DNA from: Pseudomonas sp. efr-133-TYG-5
GTDB lineage: Bacteria > Pseudomonadota > Gammaproteobacteria > Pseudomonadales > Pseudomonadaceae
Assembly: GCF_030209175.1 (NCBI RefSeq)
Contig: NZ_JARVSM010000008.1
Location: forward strand, 124,001-188,000
Length of the DNA stretch: 64,000 nucleotides
Reading direction: 5' to 3'
Positions 47,101-55,300 of this stretch are shown here, piece by piece (positions within the stretch are counted from its first letter, which is position 1; the number at the start of each line of letters is the position of its first letter). The position numbers and the translations under genes were made by a program. The notes under the pieces were generated by a model that ran no database searches, was not told the DNA's origin, and saw only the letters and a program-made list of their open reading frames with translations.

Positions 47101-47178
47101 GAAGCCCAGCAGCACAATCAGCAGGCTGACCACGGTGGCGAGCACCGGGCGGCGGATGAACGGATCGGTAAAAGCCAT
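44143..47178 (-). CDS. mexW: RND multidrug efflux pump, inner-membrane transporter (MexW-like)
   Basis: Encodes a 1011-residue 12-helix proton-driven exporter. The TM4 proton-relay aspartates (AIGLVVDDAIVVVENIHRH, near 400), TM10 lysine (GLISKHGILIVEFANQ) and large periplasmic loops are present. The N-terminus MAFTDPFIRRPVLATVVSLL and location beside inaA/wapQ match P. aeruginosa MexW (recalled). No outer-membrane channel gene is adjacent, so an OprM-type protein is probably borrowed. It starts 14 bases after mexV. Confidence 0.93.
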   Translation of the reverse strand: MAFTDPFIRRPVLATVVSLLIVLLGFQAWSKLPLRQYPQMENALITVTTAYPGANAETIQGYITQPMQQSLASAEGIDYMTSVSRQNFSVISIYARIGSNSDRLFTELLAKANEVKNKLPQDAEDPVLSKEAADASALMYISFFSKDLSNPQITDYLSRVIQPKLATLPGMAEAEILGNQVFAMRLWLDPVKLAGFGLSASDVTNAVRQYNFLSAAGEVKGEYVVTSINANTELKSAEAFGRIPLKVDGDSRVLLSDVARVEMGAENYNSISSFGGTPSVYIGIKATPGANPLDVIREVRKIMPELEAQLPPNLKSEIAYDATLFIQASIDEVVKTLFEAVLIVIVVVFLFLGALRSVVIPVVTIPLSMIGVMFFMQMMGYSINLLTLLAMVLAIGLVVDDAIVVVENIHRHIEEGKTPLDAALEGAREIAMPVVSMTITLAAVYAPIGFLTGLTGALFKEFALTLAGAVVISGIVALTLSPMMCAMLLRHEENPSGLAHRLDRIFDGLKRRYQSMLHGTLNTRPVVVVFAIIVLCLIPIFLKFTKSELAPDEDQGIIFMMANAPQPTNLDYLNTYTDEFIKIFKEFPEYYSSFQINGYNGVQSGIGGFLLKPWNERSRTQMQILPEVQGKLEGIPGLQIFGFNLPSLPGTGEGLPFEFVINTANDYELLLQVADRIKKRAAESGKFAFVDLDLAFDKPEVVVDIDRAKAAQMGVSMQDLGGTLATLLGEAEINRFTIEGRSYKVIAQVERAYRDNPDWLNNYYVKNTQGELLPLSTLITVTDRARPRQLNQFQQLNAAKLSGFPLVSMGEAIETVRQIAREEAPAGFSFDYGGASRQYVQEGSALWVTFALALAIIFLVLAAQFESFRDPLVILVTVPLSICGALIPLFLGWSSMNIYTQVGLVTLIGLISKHGILIVEFANQLRKDKGLSAREAVEEAAAIRLRPVLMTTAAMVFGMVPLILASGAGAVSRFDIGTVIATGMSIGTLFTLFVLPCVYTLLAKADSKQPG

Positions 47179-47192
47179 GGGGAATTCCTTGA

Positions 47193-48341
47193 TCAGTCGG
47201 CGCGGCGCGGACTGTTCTGCTCGCCGAGGGTCTTGTCGTCGCTGATGGCGATGTGGGCACCGTTGTCCAGTTTGATTTGGCCGGCCGTCACCACTTGTTC
47301 GCCGCTCTGCACGCCCTTGTTGATCATCACCAGGCCGTCGCGGCGCTCACCGGTTTCGATGAAGCGGCGTTCGGCAATCAGGACCGGCTGACCCTTGTCG
47401 TCTTTCTCGACGCTGCCGTCCTCGGCTTTCTTCTGCCCGACCACATACAGCGAGTTGCCGTAGAGGGTGTAGGTGATCGCGCTTTCCGGCACCACCACGT
47501 GCGGCTGCGGATCCGGCAACAGCACTTCGAGGCTGGCGAACATGCCCGGCAGCAACTTGCCCTCGGGGTTGGCCAGGGTGGCGCGCACCAGGATATTGCG
47601 CGTGCTGCTTTCGACGATCGGGTTGATCGCGCTGATCTTGCCGGGAAAGTCCTGTCCGGGGTACGCGGTGACCGCAATCGATACCGGTTGGCCGATGGCC
47701 AGTTTCGGCACCGACTGCTCGGGCACGTAGAAGTCGGCGTAGAGGCTGCTCAAGTCCTGCAGGGTGGCGATCTTCGTGCCGCTGGCGAGGTAGTCGCCGA
47801 CGTCGACCTGACGGATGCCGATGGTGCCGCTGAACGGCGCGACGATGCGTTTTTTCGCCAGCGAGGCATTGAGCTGATTGACCGTGGCCTTGTTCTTCTG
47901 CAGGACCGCCGAGAGCCGATCGTACTCGCCCTTGGAGATGGCGCTGCTGCCGACCAGCTGGCTGCCACGGCCGAAGTCCAGTTGTGCCAGGCCGAGGTCG
48001 GCCTTGGCCGTTTCCAGCAGGGCGGATTCGACGGCGCTGTCGAGTTGCAGCAGCGGTTGCCCGGCCTTGACCTTCTGTCCGGATTCGAACTTGAGCTCGG
48101 TGACGGTGCCGGCGACTTCCAGGCTCAGTTCCACGCCCTGCAGTGCCTTGAGACTGCCGACGGTAGGCAGGCGCATCTGCCACGGGCGCTCGGCGGCCGT
48201 GGCCACGGCAACGCTGATCGGCGGCTTCGGCTTGGAAAAGCCCTGGATCATCGTATAGATCGAGAAGGCCTTGTATCCGGCAAGAAGCACAACGATCAGC
48301 AGTACAACACCCAACATGATCAGCATGCGGCGACGCAGCAT
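47193..48341 (-). CDS. mexV: RND efflux periplasmic adaptor (MexV-like)
   Basis: Encodes a 382-residue membrane-fusion protein. An N-terminal anchor helix (LIMLGVVLLIVVLLAGYK) without a lipobox cysteine is followed by a split barrel-lipoyl region (VAGTVTELKFESGQKVKAGQPLLQLD), an alpha-hairpin, the second lipoyl half (APFSGTIGIRQVDVGDYL) and a membrane-proximal domain. It links MexW to an outer-membrane channel. No local repressor gene accompanies the operon. Confidence 0.92.
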   Translation of the reverse strand: MLRRRMLIMLGVVLLIVVLLAGYKAFSIYTMIQGFSKPKPPISVAVATAAERPWQMRLPTVGSLKALQGVELSLEVAGTVTELKFESGQKVKAGQPLLQLDSAVESALLETAKADLGLAQLDFGRGSQLVGSSAISKGEYDRLSAVLQKNKATVNQLNASLAKKRIVAPFSGTIGIRQVDVGDYLASGTKIATLQDLSSLYADFYVPEQSVPKLAIGQPVSIAVTAYPGQDFPGKISAINPIVESSTRNILVRATLANPEGKLLPGMFASLEVLLPDPQPHVVVPESAITYTLYGNSLYVVGQKKAEDGSVEKDDKGQPVLIAERRFIETGERRDGLVMINKGVQSGEQVVTAGQIKLDNGAHIAISDDKTLGEQNSPRRAD

Positions 48342-48433
48342 ATTCCAGTTCCTTGGAGAAAATCAGGCGAGACAGGCGGGCACATTACTCCGAGTACAGA
48401 GGGTATTCCAACTGGCACTTATTACAGGGCATG

Positions 48434-48511
48434 AAAAAACACCGCCGCATTCACCGGCGCCTGCAGGCGAGCGAAATCTCCTGCAGGCGCTGGCGAATGC
48501 GGCGGTGTTTT
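48434..48511 (-). terminator. Long hairpin terminator after DUF1513 gene
   Basis: Arms AAAACACCGCCGCATTC / GAATGCGGCGGTGTTTT plus an inner GCGCCTGCAGG / CCTGCAGGCGC helix form one extended hairpin of about 78 bases. On the minus strand it ends with T6. It closes the iron-regulated locus. The inner CCTGCAGGCGC sequence resembles Pseudomonas REP halves. Confidence 0.75.
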
Positions 48512-48520
48512 CCAGGCGTA

Positions 48521-49636
48521 TCAGGCCATCAGGTGCAGATGGTTGTCCCAGAGCCCCGCCGGCAATTCCAGCGGCGTGGCCAGCAGTTCATCCTGGCGGC
48601 AGTCGTAGTAGCGGCAGCGGCCCTGGCCCGAGGTCACGACAAAGCCGTCCTTGACCGCACCGACCCCGGCGCAGTCCGGCAGGGGCGCGTCGAGACGCAC
48701 TTCGCCGCTGTCCAGGTCCCAGATGAAGAAGCGGTTGCCGCGCGGTGCGGTCAGGGCGACCAGGCGCAGTTCGCTGTGCACGGCGACGCTGGCGGTGTAG
48801 TGCCCCATCGCCTGCAGCTGCTGCTCCGGCACCGGGAAGGCCACGAACGGCTGGCCCGGACGCTTGATCGCCAGCAGCTCGGAGCGCTCGTGGGACGGCC
48901 CCATGAATTGCTGGCCGGCGACGATGGTGCCGTCGCTGGCGATGCCCAGGTGGCGCACGCTGTTCATCTGCTGAGCGAGGGTTTCCTTGCTCAGCAGAGT
49001 GCCGTCGCGCTGCATCAGCACCAGGCTCGGTTCCATGGCGTCGAGGTTCATGTCGACGCGGCTTTCGGCCTCGGTACGGATCCCGCCGTTGGCCACCACC
49101 AGGGTTTCGCCATCGGGCATCCATGACACCTGGTGCGGGCCGAGGCCATGGGTGGAAATCTCGCCGCTGTGCACCAGTCGTTCGCCCTCGAACCTGTACA
49201 CCCCGAGCAGGCCGCGGCCCGGATCGGTGGTGTCGTTCTCGGTGGCGTACAGGTAGTCGCCGCTGTGGTGAATCACCGCGTGGCCGTAGAAGTGCCGGTT
49301 CGCCTGCGCGGTCACGGTCTGCAGCAGCGCGCCGTCGCGCAGGTCGATCAGGTAGCTCTCGGTGCCCGGCCGGCGGGCGACGAACAGCGCGATCGGCAGC
49401 GTCGGGTGGTTGATGATGTCGTGGCAGCGCTGGCCGACTTGCGTGGCGAACACCCGCGTGCCGTCGAGGCGATAGCCGACGGCGTAGTGCCTGCCGTCGC
49501 TGTCGTCGCGCGCCGACAGCAGCAGCGGGCTCTGCTCCTTGCGCTTGAACAGCGTCCAGCCGCCCAGTGTCACTGCTCCCAGCAGCAAACTACCTAAAGT
49601 CAGAGCCTGGCGTCGCAGCATGGCACTTGCCCTCAT
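48521..49636 (-). CDS. DUF1513 beta-propeller protein, exported
   Basis: Encodes 371 residues. The N-terminus RRQALTLGSLLLGAVTLGGW resembles a signal or membrane anchor. The rest shows beta-propeller-like repeats (HYAVGYRLDG, HAVIHHSGDYLYATEN, GPHQVSWMPDGETLVVANGG). DUF1513 genes accompany imelysins in Pseudomonas and probably act in periplasmic iron handling. The start overlaps the preceding stop as TGATG at 49634-49638; a later ATG at 49621 is an alternative. Confidence 0.85.
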   Translation of the reverse strand: MRASAMLRRQALTLGSLLLGAVTLGGWTLFKRKEQSPLLLSARDDSDGRHYAVGYRLDGTRVFATQVGQRCHDIINHPTLPIALFVARRPGTESYLIDLRDGALLQTVTAQANRHFYGHAVIHHSGDYLYATENDTTDPGRGLLGVYRFEGERLVHSGEISTHGLGPHQVSWMPDGETLVVANGGIRTEAESRVDMNLDAMEPSLVLMQRDGTLLSKETLAQQMNSVRHLGIASDGTIVAGQQFMGPSHERSELLAIKRPGQPFVAFPVPEQQLQAMGHYTASVAVHSELRLVALTAPRGNRFFIWDLDSGEVRLDAPLPDCAGVGAVKDGFVVTSGQGRCRYYDCRQDELLATPLELPAGLWDNHLHLMA

Positions 49637-50700
49637 CAGTCACCGTCGTTGGCGTTGAAGCCCAGTTGAATGCCCAGCGCCTTGGCCAGTTCGCCTTCGT
49701 GCAGGCGGTGGACGACGTTGAGGCTGTCATAGATATCGTTGAGTTGCTGGCGCCCGGCGTCGTCTTCGAGCATTTCGCCGAGCGATTTCTGCGTGCTGTC
49801 GAACAGCTTCAGCGAGGCGGCATAGGCCGCGTCGATCTTGTCCGCCAGCGGCTTCTGCTCGGCCGGCAACAGACCGCGCAGGCCTTTGTTGTCGACGCCT
49901 TCCCAGACGGTCTTGGCGGCGGCGAGGCTGGCTTCCAGGGCGGTCAGCGACGATTGGCTGCGCCAGGCGTCGGCCTGGAACGGCTGCGGCACGCCCTTGC
50001 TCTGGCGGCCCATCGGTGTGCCGAGTTTCTTCTTCAGGGTGTCGAGCGCCGTTACCTGCACACGCAGCAGATCGGCAATCGCTTCGTGGGAGTCGGCATA
50101 GCGCTGGTTGGGGAACTTGCTCATCTGCGCGAGCATGCCGTCGGTGTTGTTCCAGCTGCTGAGGATTTCTTCGGCCAGTTGTTTCTGGCGCTCGCCGATG
50201 GCCACCAGCAGCGGGCAGTAGCGGGCTTTCTGCGCGTCGTTGGCGACGTCAGGCTTGCTGTCGAACAGGATGTATTCGTACGCCGACAGGCCTTGTACGA
50301 CCACGCTGGACTTGGCCAGGGCGGCGGCATCGATCTGCGGTTGGGTGCTGACCAGTTGCTCGACCTGACGCCCGACGAGGTTTTTCTTGTCCGGCCAGAA
50401 CTGCACCTGCCACGAGCGGTTGCCCTCGGCCAGCGGACCGATCAGCAGCGGCTGCAGTTCGGCCCAGGCTTTCTGCGCGTGGAGGAAATCGGCGCGGGCG
50501 GTTTCCAGGTCTTCCTTGCCCTGGCAGTAGGCGAGGGCGCTGACGGCCAACTGGCGGTCGGCCTCGACCCAACGGGTGTAGGTCGGCAGGATCACCGATT
50601 TGGCGATGGCCGCCGAGGTGACCGCTTGCGGATCCTGCGGCGAACAGGCGCCGAGGGCGAGTGCGGCAAGGCTGGTGAACAACAGCTTGGGACGGAACAT
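49636..50700 (-). CDS. Imelysin-family lipoprotein with degenerate motif
   Basis: Encodes 354 residues. The lipobox ALGAC near residue 19 marks it as a lipoprotein. The body is all-helical and imelysin-like. The canonical GxHxxE motif appears as GLSAYEYILFD, where histidine is replaced by serine, so classical peptidase chemistry is unlikely and an iron-binding or EfeO-like role is more plausible. Second gene of the locus, coupled to the DUF1513 gene. Confidence 0.88.
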   Translation of the reverse strand: MFRPKLLFTSLAALALGACSPQDPQAVTSAAIAKSVILPTYTRWVEADRQLAVSALAYCQGKEDLETARADFLHAQKAWAELQPLLIGPLAEGNRSWQVQFWPDKKNLVGRQVEQLVSTQPQIDAAALAKSSVVVQGLSAYEYILFDSKPDVANDAQKARYCPLLVAIGERQKQLAEEILSSWNNTDGMLAQMSKFPNQRYADSHEAIADLLRVQVTALDTLKKKLGTPMGRQSKGVPQPFQADAWRSQSSLTALEASLAAAKTVWEGVDNKGLRGLLPAEQKPLADKIDAAYAASLKLFDSTQKSLGEMLEDDAGRQQLNDIYDSLNVVHRLHEGELAKALGIQLGFNANDGD

Positions 50701-50726
50701 GTCGGGCTCCCGATTCTTTTCAGTGC

Positions 50727-52154
50727 TTAAAGTGAGTTCAGAAACGCCAGCAGCGCGGCACGCTGCTCGGCATTGAAAGACAAAACCTGTTGCTGCGCCG
50801 CTGAGGCTTCGCCGCCATGCCAGAGCACGGCTTCGAGCAGGTTGCGGGCGCGGCCGTCATGCAGGAACTGGGTGTGGCCACTGACCGCCTGCGTCAGGCC
50901 GATGCCCCACAGCGGCGGGGTGCGCCAGTCGCGGCCGGAGGCCTGGAACTCGGTACGGTTGTCGGCCAGGCCTGCCCCCATGTCGTGCAACAGCAGATCG
51001 CTGTAGGGGCGAATCACCTGATTGGCCAGTTCCGGTTCGGCCGCGTTGGCGGCGGTGGTGTACTTGGGGGTGTGGCAGGACTGGCAACCGGCCTGGAAGA
51101 ACAGGTTCTTGCCGGCCAGCACCTGCGCATCATTGACGCCACGCCGCGCCGGCACCGCCAGGTTGCGGCTGTAGAACAGCACCAGGCGCAGGATGTTGTC
51201 GCTGACTTCCGGTTCGCCGTCCGCGCCGTTGCCGTTCGGTGCCTGCTGGCAGACGGTCTGCGCGCCCGTGCAGTCATCGACCGGGCGCAGGCGGGTGGTC
51301 AGGCCCATGTCACCGGAAAACGCGTGGACGTTCTGCTGATTGAGGTTGGGTTGCCCGGCCTTCCAGCCGAAACGCCCGATCACGGTCTTCTGCAGGGCGT
51401 CGTCCCAGACCCGGTTGGGCCGGCCATTGATGCCGTTGCGGTCCCTGGCCTGCGCGGCGGCGTTGGCGAGGATGGCCTCCTCCGGGATCGCTTCGAGCAG
51501 GCCGAGGCCGATCATCGGCGGGGCGACGCGGGCCGAGAAGCGTGTGTCCGGGTGCATCGGGCCGTAGCCGAGCTGGCTGAACTGCAGGGTCGGCTTGCGC
51601 AGCTCGACCTCGGTGCCGTCCTGGAAGCGCACCGGTACGGGCGTGTAGTCGACACGCACCTTGCCCTCCGGGGCGACGCCGGGCACGGCCATGTCCTGGA
51701 ACTGGCCGCCGTAGACCGGCTCGGGCACCACGCCCAGTTGCTCGATGACCTCGGCATATTGCGGCGCATCGGGAATCGACAGGCGCACCAGCATCGACAC
51801 CGCGTTGGCCGCATCGGGCGCCGGCGGGTGGCCGCGGCCGTCCTTGATGTGGCAGTTCTGGCAGGCGTTGGTGTTGAACAGCGGACCGAGGCCGTCGCGG
51901 GCGGTGGTGGTCGATGGGGCGATCACCCAGGGGCTGCGGAAGAAACTGTTGCCGACGCTGAAGTCGACCCGGCGCGAGGGCGGCAGGTTGGCCGAGGGCA
52001 GGGAGAAGGCGTTCTGATCGGTCTTGCGCACGGTCGTCGTGCCGCCGGAGCGGGCTTCGCCGGGTTCGGCCTGGGTAAAGCGCGGGGCGTCATCGCAGGC
52101 ACTCAGGCCCAGGGCCAGCAACAGTGCGGACAAGCGAAGAGGCAGCGAAGGCAT
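50727..52154 (-). CDS. Di-haem cytochrome c-type oxidoreductase (imelysin-locus)
   Basis: Encodes 475 residues. A lipobox (LSAC, residue 20) is followed by two CxxCH haem-binding motifs (NACQNCHIKDGRG near 100 and GCQSCHTPKYT near 345), the arrangement of the DHOR/thiol-oxidoreductase family (DUF1111). It should act in the periplasm, perhaps in redox steps of iron uptake. It is 26 bases upstream of the imelysin gene. In P. aeruginosa this gene lies in one operon with icmP; here a toxin-like gene separates them. Confidence 0.88.
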   Translation of the reverse strand: MPSLPLRLSALLLALGLSACDDAPRFTQAEPGEARSGGTTTVRKTDQNAFSLPSANLPPSRRVDFSVGNSFFRSPWVIAPSTTTARDGLGPLFNTNACQNCHIKDGRGHPPAPDAANAVSMLVRLSIPDAPQYAEVIEQLGVVPEPVYGGQFQDMAVPGVAPEGKVRVDYTPVPVRFQDGTEVELRKPTLQFSQLGYGPMHPDTRFSARVAPPMIGLGLLEAIPEEAILANAAAQARDRNGINGRPNRVWDDALQKTVIGRFGWKAGQPNLNQQNVHAFSGDMGLTTRLRPVDDCTGAQTVCQQAPNGNGADGEPEVSDNILRLVLFYSRNLAVPARRGVNDAQVLAGKNLFFQAGCQSCHTPKYTTAANAAEPELANQVIRPYSDLLLHDMGAGLADNRTEFQASGRDWRTPPLWGIGLTQAVSGHTQFLHDGRARNLLEAVLWHGGEASAAQQQVLSFNAEQRAALLAFLNSL

Positions 52155-52336
52155 CAGACATCCTGCAAGAGGGGCAAAATTCGAGGCGCAAAGTCTAACA
52201 GGGCAAAGGAGATTGAATAAGAGGAATTATCGTTTGCTTGACCCGGAGCAAGTTCGCCGAGGGCGATAGATATGTACCGCACGGCGGCGCTGGAGCCGGG
52301 CCAGGATGGCGCAGGTTTTCCACCCGGAGTTTTGCC
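52155..52336. promoter_or_regulatory. Divergent control region of di-haem gene and toxin-like gene
   Basis: This gap of 182 bases has an AT-rich patch near 52213-52235. A segment ending in AATTATC (about 52213-52231) matches about 11 of 19 positions of the Fur box. It would supply the di-haem gene with its own iron-responsive promoter now that icmP is distant. A CGGAG ribosome site for the + gene is at 52324-52328. Confidence 0.35.
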
Positions 52337-55300
52337 ATGTCATACGCCCTTGCGCCCTCGGTGCGCACCGCCCTGTCGACCGCCAAGGTCACCCCTGCGC
52401 AGACCGTGCTCAAAGAGCAACTGTCGAGCCTCGACATTCGGCTTGCCGAGCGTTTCGCGGCTGCGCCGCAGTTCCACCGCTTTATCCGGCAGGCCTTCGA
52501 AACATACTTCGCGCAACTGACACCGGCGCCGGATCTGTTGCGCAGCTACGTCAGTTGCGCGGCAAAACCGCAACCGCCGGCGCCACCAATGCCGCCACCC
52601 GTGGAGCCCGCGAAGCCCACCGAGCCGCAAACCCAGGCCGATGCTGGCGAGCAGGACACGGCCGAACTGCAGACGATCCAGCCCAGCCTGATGGATGCCA
52701 TCGTGCGGCGTCTGGTCAGTGCGCAGGCCGCCGATTACGGCAAACGCCAGGCCTGCTTCTACCACGTGCCCGAGGCCGGCGCCGAGCCGGTGCTGTACAG
52801 CGCCCTGACGCCCGCGGCCTTCGATGGTTTTCTCGACCAGTTGGCCGCCAACCTGACAACGCAGTATGCCGACTATCTGCAGCGCTATTGGGCGCAGGCC
52901 TGCAGCCCGACCGATCCGCGCACTTACCGGCAATGGCTGGTGGCGACGCGCATCGAGCAACTGCAGGCCGAAGTCGCCCTGCTCAAGCTCGACGGGTTGC
53001 TGGAGGCGGCCTCGGTCAGCCTGTTCGAACGGGTGCTGCGCTACCCGGATGCGCAGGCGCGACAGGCGCTGGAGGACTATCGTCCGTGTGTTTATGCGCT
53101 GGCCCTGCGGGACACGGCGGCTGAAGCGATGAACCTGCACGGCGCCTTCGTCCTTACCGCGCGCGATCCGCAGGACGGCGAAGTGCGCTGGGAGAGTGCG
53201 GTGACCGCCCCGGTGGTTCGCCCCGTCGAGGTCACCGCCAACGTCGGCCGCGTGCTGCTCTACACGCCGAACAACGGCCTGGAAGCCTTCGACTCGCTGG
53301 CCAGTCTCGATCGTGAGCTGCATCGACGCCTGGGCCATGCCAGCGAATTCGCCACCTTGTGCGCCCTGGTGGCCGACAAGGATCACCAGCGGGTGCTGGC
53401 GCTGCAGAGCAGTGCGCCCGAGCGCGATCAACTGCAGTACCTCGAGCGCCTGGAGTCGCCGTTCGCCTACAGCATCGACTCGCAATGCCGGCTGATCCGG
53501 GAAAACGTCGAGACCACCTTCGCCCGCTATGTGAAGCAGGGAGTACACGCCGACATGGCCAATCTGCCGGCCGCCATCGACCGGGTCACCGATCTGTGCC
53601 GGGCGTTCGATAGCCAGTCGATCCTCGAGGCCAGGCTGAGGAAACAGTGCAAGGCCCGCCTGGTCGCCTTTCTCAAGGACTCCACCGTGGCCGATCAGGA
53701 GGCCTGGGCGCAGGCCTTCAAAAACTACAGTGAAGAATTGGCCAACCTGCCGGAATACGAGGGCTTGCCGTCGCTGGCCCAGTTCAGCGAGCGGCGTGAG
53801 CTGCTGGCCTACAGCAACCGGCAACTGCGCGCGGTGCTGGAAGCGGAGCATGGCCTGACGGTGAACCCGGACGACATCGTGGTGCACACCAAGGAGCCGG
53901 AACTGCCGGTCAGCTCGATTCCTTCCGGTGCGCCCGGGACGTCGATCCTGGAGCCGGGGGCGTTCAAGTACAAACATCGTCAGCGCAGCCTGACCGAACT
54001 GGCCCTGGACAACATTTCCGGGATTGACCACAACTTCACGCGCTATTCGAAGCTGAGCCTGAAAACCGCCGTCACCGGCCAGACGCAACGCCCCGCAGCG
54101 ACGAAACCCGCCGCCAGCGAAACACTGGCGGCCTACAACGACCTGACCCTGGCGCAGGTCAAGGCGCTGGTGCGCACGGTGAATGTCGGTCAGGCGCACC
54201 AGGATTTTCTCAAGGCCAGCCTGGTCAGTTCGCCGGCCGCGCAGGCGCGCAAACAGGCTTTCGCCCGCCTGATCGAACGGCAACTGCGCCTGGATGCGAT
54301 TGAAGCGAAGATCAACGGCGATTTTCTGCCCGACCGTCTGCAGCGCGGTTTCAACTGGGTGCAGGCGGTACTCAATGCCCCGGTGGACAACGATCAACGG
54401 GAAACCGTCGAGGGTCACCGCGTTATCGTCCAGTGCCTGAAACTGCGCGGACAACGGGTGCGCGGCGTGCTGCTGTTCGCCACCGCGTCGACCGGCACGG
54501 CGACGATCGTCGTCTACACCCCCGGTGCGCCGGCGGGGCGGGTGTTCCACGAGTATCAGAAAGATCGCCTGATGACCGACTTCGTCCACAGCAGCTCGTG
54601 GCGCGATTATCTGCTGGCGCGCGTCGACCGCGCCTCCCAGGCCCATGTGCTGGCTACCCTGACGGGCCGCGGCGATGTCTCGACGGTGTACCTGGGCAAC
54701 ATCGCCAACAATCTGTTCGAAGAGGCCTATGAGGTCGAGGCCAACTGGACCCTCAACGAAGCGGCGGCCCAGGTCACCACCACGCACCAGACCAACGTCG
54801 AAACCGGCCTGTTGATTGCCACCACGGTGATCGACGTGCTGAGCATGGTGCTGCCGGTGCACGTGTCGTTGCCCGTCGGTATCGCCCGCAGCCTGATTTC
54901 CATCTTCAATGCCGTGGACGCGGCGCAGGTTGGCGACCGTGTCGGCGCGGCGCATCACATCGTCCGCGCGCTGGCGGAATTTACCGGGGTGTTGATCGAT
55001 GGCGTGGTCGGTGTGGCGGTGGCACGCGGCCTGGTTCCGGGCGCCGCCGGGGCGGGGGGACGCCAGCTGAATCCGCAAATGGCCCTCGGTGGCAAACCGG
55101 ACGGCGTGCTCGAACTCAAGGGCTGGGAAGGCAAAGGGGTCTACTACAAGCCTGGCGCGGGCGGTGGCGGTCGGCAGTACTTTCTCAAGGAGCGCGAACA
55201 CTGGTATTCGCTCATTGACGAGGGCTTCGAAGACGCCTGGCGCCTGCGTGACGCACGCAAACCGTTGCAGAAGCACTACGCGCCGATCCGCCGCAACGCC

